Made by a program: the position numbers and the translations under genes. DNA of 9,138 nt from an uncultured Thermomonas sp. (GTDB lineage: Bacteria > Pseudomonadota > Gammaproteobacteria > Xanthomonadales > Xanthomonadaceae): the NCBI GenBank assembly GCA_946480065.1, contig CAMLJA010000061.1, forward strand, positions 1 to 9,138, in the 5' to 3' direction. Within the stretch, counting starts at the first letter, position 1, and each line of letters begins with the position of its first letter. Positions 6,374 through 9,138 of this stretch are shown piece after piece. The notes beneath the pieces are model-generated. The model had not been told where the DNA came from. It saw nothing but the letters and a program-made list of their open reading frames with translations, and made no database searches.

Positions 6374-7221
6374 GGGTGCGCCTTGCCCGGCTCCGGCAGC
6401 TTCGCCAGCCGCAGCTGGAACAGCGCCTTGGTGACCAGCAGGCGTTCCTCGATCGGCTTCAGCACCAGGTCGTTGGCGCCCTCGCGCAGCAGGCCGGCCT
6501 GGTTGTCGCGGTTGTCGTCGCCGGTCATCACCAGCACCGGCAGCCGCCGCTTGCCATAGCCGAAGGCGCCGCGGACCTGGCCCAGGAGTTCGCGCCCGCT
6601 GAGCGCGCCCTTCAGGTACACGTCGCTGAGCAGCAGGTCGGCGCCGACGTCGCCGTCGTCGCGCCCGCGGTACTTGTGCAGGTGCTCCAGCGCGTCCTCG
6701 GCGCTGATCACGTGCAGCACCTGCATGCCGTGGCGTTCGAGCATGCGCTTGGTGGCCACCGCCACGACCCGGCTGTCCTCCACGTACAGCACGCGCGCGC
6801 CGGCCAGCGGGGCGGGCTGCACGTAGCCGCGGATGAACGCGGCCAGCGCGCCGTGGCCCAGCGCCTTGTCGAAGTAGTCGGTCACGTCCTCGGTGAAGGC
6901 GCGCGCCTCCAGCGCCTCCTGGGCGCTGCCGGAGACCACGATCACCGGCACGTAAGTCTGCCCGGCCGCCTCGCGCACCACCCGCGCCAGCGCCAGGCCG
7001 TCGCCATCGGGCAGCACCAGCGCGGTGGTGACCAGGTCCACCGCGCCGGCGGCCAGCACCGCGCGCGCCTCCTCCAGCCCGGCGCAACCGATGACCTCGA
7101 CGCCCGGGAGTTCCTTGAGCAGGGTGTCGCCGATCAGCTTGCGCACCAGCCGGCTGCCGTCCACCACCATCACCCGCGGGGCATCGCTGACGACGTGGCG
7201 CAGGTCCTGGCCGACCGCCAT
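6370..7221 (-). CDS. Double-receiver (REC-REC) response regulator, first receiver degenerate
   Basis: A 283-residue protein made of two CheY-like receiver domains with no output domain. REC1 (about 16-134) has lost the phosphoacceptor: the aspartate position is Ala67 in [13 protein letters not shown], and the acidic pair is reduced to Asp21-Gly22; Ser97 and Lys119 remain. REC2 (about 142-275) is complete: Glu148-Asp149, phosphoacceptor Asp200 (LLLSDVYL), Thr233 and Lys255 in LVLKPIEE. It probably signals by protein contacts, with REC1 acting as a pseudo-receiver. The cognate kinase is not in the window. Its ATG is one base beyond the ftsX stop, with a GGTGGGA sequence inside ftsX as ribosome binding site, so it is translated from the ftsEX message. 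Its TAG stop lies in the GTAG repeat. Whether it affects cell division is unknown. Confidence 0.92.
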   Translation of the reverse strand: MAVGQDLRHVVSDAPRVMVVDGSRLVRKLIGDTLLKELPGVEVIGCAGLEEARAVLAAGAVDLVTTALVLPDGDGLALARVVREAAGQTYVPVIVVSGSAQEALEARAFTEDVTDYFDKALGHGALAAFIRGYVQPAPLAGARVLYVEDSRVVAVATKRMLERHGMQVLHVISAEDALEHLHKYRGRDDGDVGADLLLSDVYLKGALSGRELLGQVRGAFGYGKRRLPVLVMTGDDNRDNQAGLLREGANDLVLKPIEERLLVTKALFQLRLAKLPEPGKAHP

Positions 7222-7222
7222 G

Positions 7223-8173
7223 TCAGCGTCCCACCGGGCGGGTCTGGCGCAGGTAGTGGCCGGTCACCAGGCCGGCGCCCAGCCAGCCCAGCAGGCCGGC
7301 GCCGGCCAGGACCAGCAGCGCCGGCAGCGCCGGCAGCCCGCGCAGCGCGAAGTCGCTGCCGTAGCGCGCGGCCAGGTCGGCCAGCGGCTGGCGCAGGGCC
7401 ATCCACGCCAGCGTCAGGATCCCCAGCGCCAGCGCGCCCGAGGCCAGCCCGTACCAGGCGCCGAGGTAGAGGAAGGGGCGACGCACGAAGCCGTCGCTGG
7501 CGCCCAGCAGCTGCAGCACGCCGATTTCCTCGCGCCGCGACTGGATGTCCAGCCGCACGGTGTTGCCGACCACCAGCAGCGCGCCCAGCCCCAGCAGCGC
7601 GGCCAGCACCAGCACCGCGCGGCCGCCGAACCGCAGCCAGGCGTCCAGGCGGGCCCGCCAGACCGCGTCGTGCTGGATCCGGTCGGCCTCCGGCAGCGCC
7701 GCCAGCGACTCGGCCAGCAGGCCTTCGTCGCCGCGCGGCACCACCCGCAGCACGCTGGGCAGCGCGGCGCGCGCGGCCTCCTCGCCCAGCGCGTCGATCG
7801 CCGCGGCCAGGTCCGGGCGTTCGCGCATCCGCGCCAGCGCCTCGTCCGGCGCGACCACCGCCACCGAGGCCACGTCGCCACGCGCGCGCAGGCGGTCGGC
7901 CAGCGCCGCGGCCTGCGCGCCGTCCAGCGCCGGATCCAGGAACACCGCGATGTCGCGGCTGGCCTGCACCTCGCCGCCCAGCCGGGCCACGTTCTGCAGC
8001 ACCAGCCACAGCCCCAGCGGCAGCGCCAGCGCCACCGCCATCACCCCGATCGTGAGCAGCGTGGCCCACGGCTTGCGCAGCATCCGGCCCAGGCTGGCGA
8101 CCACGCTGTAGCCGTGGTGGTCCAGCCAGGCGCCGAGGCGGCTGGCGCGCACGTCGTCCACCCGCTCATTCAT
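7223..8173 (-). CDS. ftsX: Cell-division ABC transporter permease-like protein FtsX
   Basis: FtsX is the inner-membrane partner of the ATPase FtsE. The pair acts at the Z-ring to control septal peptidoglycan hydrolases through periplasmic activators such as EnvC, rather than transporting a substrate. The 316-residue protein shows the four-helix FtsX layout: a membrane segment at about 37-62, a large periplasmic domain (about 63-183), then segments at about 184-206, 234-260 and 284-307. The conserved cytoplasmic segment REEIGVLQLLGAS (214-226) follows the second membrane helix, as in FtsX/MacB-type permeases. A strong GGAGGA lies eight bases before the ATG, inside ftsE. The start overlaps the ftsE stop by eight bases (ATGAATGA), typical of coupled translation. 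The response regulator gene follows after a single base. Confidence 0.96.
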   Translation of the reverse strand: MNERVDDVRASRLGAWLDHHGYSVVASLGRMLRKPWATLLTIGVMAVALALPLGLWLVLQNVARLGGEVQASRDIAVFLDPALDGAQAAALADRLRARGDVASVAVVAPDEALARMRERPDLAAAIDALGEEAARAALPSVLRVVPRGDEGLLAESLAALPEADRIQHDAVWRARLDAWLRFGGRAVLVLAALLGLGALLVVGNTVRLDIQSRREEIGVLQLLGASDGFVRRPFLYLGAWYGLASGALALGILTLAWMALRQPLADLAARYGSDFALRGLPALPALLVLAGAGLLGWLGAGLVTGHYLRQTRPVGR

Positions 8174-8855
8174 CGGCCAGGTCCTCCGGCGCGATGTCGT
8201 CCACCAACCGGCCGTGGTCCAGCACCAGCACCCGCTTGCGCATGCGCTTGACCAGGCCCAGGTCGTGGCTGGCCACCAGCACGCTGGTGCCGCGCTCGGG
8301 CAGCGAGGCGAACAGCGCCATGATCTCGGCCGACAGGGTGGGGTCGAGGTTGCCGGTCGGCTCGTCGGCGATCAGCATCGCCGGCTCGGCGATCACCGCC
8401 CGCGCGATGCCCACGCGCTGCTGCTCGCCGGCCGACAGCTGGGTGGGCAGCGAGCGGCCGCGCTCGCCCAGACCTAGGCGCTCCAGCAGGACCCGCACGC
8501 GCTTGCCGATCTCGCCGCGGCGCACGCCGCGCAGGACCAGCGGCAGCGCCACGTTCTCGGCCACGCTGCGGTCGGCCAGCAGCTGGTGGTTCTGGTAGAC
8601 CACGCCCACCTCGCGCCGGTGGTGGGCGATGCGCCCGCCGCGGACCTTGGCCAGGTTGCGCTCGCCGAACAGCACCGCCCCGCGGGTGGGCCGCTCGGCC
8701 AGCTGGATCAGCTTCAGCAGGGTGCTCTTGCCGGCGCCGGAATGGCCGGTGACGAACAGCATCTCGCCGGCGTCGACCGCGAAGTCCACGTCCTCCAGGG
8801 CCGCATGGCCGCCGGGATACAGCTTGCTGACGTTGTCGAAGCGCAGGACCGGCAT
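8166..8855 (-). CDS. ftsE: Cell-division ATP-binding protein FtsE
   Basis: FtsE is the ABC ATPase that drives FtsX at the division site. Counting from the ATG at 8855, it has Walker A GHSGAGKS (37-44), a Q-loop at YQN (87-89), the ABC signature LSAGEQQR (140-147), Walker B MLIADEP (Asp164, Glu165) and an H-loop His197 (VASHD). The length of 229 residues is normal. An ATG at 8864 would add three residues (MPA). Neither ATG has a clear ribosome binding site; 8855 is preferred because family members begin within a few residues of VLRFDNVSK, but this is uncertain by those three codons. A -10-like GATACT lies at 8883-8888. The upstream gene ends 76 bases before the start. In E. coli the gene before ftsE is ftsY; the visible C-terminus here does not look like FtsY. 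Confidence 0.96.
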   Translation of the reverse strand: MPVLRFDNVSKLYPGGHAALEDVDFAVDAGEMLFVTGHSGAGKSTLLKLIQLAERPTRGAVLFGERNLAKVRGGRIAHHRREVGVVYQNHQLLADRSVAENVALPLVLRGVRRGEIGKRVRVLLERLGLGERGRSLPTQLSAGEQQRVGIARAVIAEPAMLIADEPTGNLDPTLSAEIMALFASLPERGTSVLVASHDLGLVKRMRKRVLVLDHGRLVDDIAPEDLADE

Positions 8856-8882
8856 CGCGGGCATCGGGGCGGGCAGGCGGCC

Positions 8883-8888
8883 AGTATC
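8883..8888 (-). promoter_or_regulatory. Weak candidate -10 box upstream of ftsE
   Basis: GATACT on the minus strand would place a transcription start near 8876, 12-21 bases before the candidate ftsE starts. No matching -35 is evident. ftsE may instead be read through from the upstream gene. Confidence 0.22.
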
Positions 8889-8931
8889 GCCGCTGCCGCG
8901 CAGCGCGACCAGCCGCGCGAGGCCCGCCCGC

Positions 8932-9009
8932 TCAGTGCTGGCTGCGCGGCGCGCGGGTGACCAGCGACTTCAGGCCGCGGCCCAGCCGGCTGAACAGCGA
9001 GGGCTTGTC
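8932..9009 (-). CDS. 3' end of an unidentified gene upstream of ftsE (partial)
   Basis: A minus-strand frame ends at the TGA at 8932 and gives a basic C-terminus ([19 protein letters not shown] and then APRSQH). The high-GC codon use matches its neighbours, and the stop lies close before ftsE, so it is plausibly the last gene upstream in the same operon. The frame meets a stop at 9025-9027, inside the L6-like sequence, and has no start codon before it. This fits a chimeric join at about 9010-9020 that removed the rest of the gene. I do not recognise the protein. It does not resemble the usual FtsY C-terminus. Confidence 0.5.
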   Translation of the reverse strand, partial: DKPSLFSRLGRGLKSLVTRAPRSQH

Positions 9010-9017
9010 AGCACCCC

Positions 9018-9138
9018 AACATGGTCAAGGGCGTCACCGACGGGTGGACGCGCGAGCTGGAGATCAACGGCGTCGGTTACCGCGCCGAGGTCGCCGGCGA
9101 CACGATCAACATGGCCCTCGGTTACTCGCACCCGGTGG
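9018..9138 (+). CDS. rplF: Internal fragment of ribosomal protein L6 (chimeric contig end)
   Basis: Read from 9018, the plus strand encodes [10 protein letters not shown], then [11 protein letters not shown], then [11 protein letters not shown]. This is the central segment of ribosomal protein L6 (about residue 75 onward in E. coli numbering). L6 is a large-subunit protein, normally encoded between rpsH and rplR in the spc operon. Here the first ~75 residues are missing: codons upstream of Asn (CAC CCC and before) do not resemble L6, and no start codon fits. The frame stays open to the contig end. The sequence also differs from the xanthomonad L6 I remember (EGFERKLELVGVGYRA type), so it may come from another organism in the sample. 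Confidence 0.85.

Overview
This 9.1 kb window looks like a draft-assembly contig from a high-GC gammaproteobacterium, most likely a member of the Xanthomonadaceae (Lysobacter, Luteimonas or Stenotrophomonas type). The grounds are base composition (very GC-rich by eye), the protein flavour of PriA, RpoH and FtsEX, a GTAG-type palindromic repeat, and genes that seem to start directly downstream of a -10 box without a leader. This placement rests on remembered family resemblance, not on a search. Both ends are artefactual. Positions 1-44 are an Illumina P7/TruSeq adapter, apparently including an index. The last ~120 bases encode an internal piece of ribosomal protein L6 that begins mid-gene and does not belong beside the preceding locus.

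Layout: 45-517 is a gene-free control region with two perfect DnaA boxes in inverted orientation (382-404), weaker boxes near 177-199 and an AT-rich patch near 277-322. It leads into priA (518-2707, +), the replication-restart helicase. Transaldolase tal (2758-3699, +) follows and converges, with a 3-base gap, on a NYN-domain putative RNase gene (3703-4449, -). Everything from there to 9009 reads leftward. In transcription order this is the 3' end of an unidentified gene (stop at 8932), ftsE, ftsX, a double-receiver response regulator, ung, rpoH (sigma-32) and the NYN gene. ftsE and ftsX overlap by 8 bases and ftsX and the regulator are 1 base apart, so these three form a tight operon. A GTAG-type inverted repeat separates the regulator from ung; it contains the regulator's stop codon and part of a probable -10 box for ung.

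The most interesting stretch is the 122-base ung-rpoH intergenic region (5464-5585). It holds a perfect 9-N9-9 inverted repeat that matches the HrcA operator CIRCE at 16 of 18 arm positions. This repeat lies over the -10 box of a good sigma-E-type promoter (GAACTT-N16-TCGAA) for rpoH, and a second palindrome sits just upstream of the -35. This suggests a compact switch in which envelope stress (sigma-E) and HrcA jointly set the level of the heat-shock sigma factor.

Functionally the window combines DNA replication and repair (priA, ung), cell division (ftsEX), stress transcription (rpoH), signalling (the REC-REC protein), pentose-phosphate metabolism (tal) and probable RNA metabolism (NYN). 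I see no mobile elements other than the small repeat, no CRISPR array and no RNA genes. The coding content is ordinary; the novelty is in the control regions and in the degenerate receiver domain.
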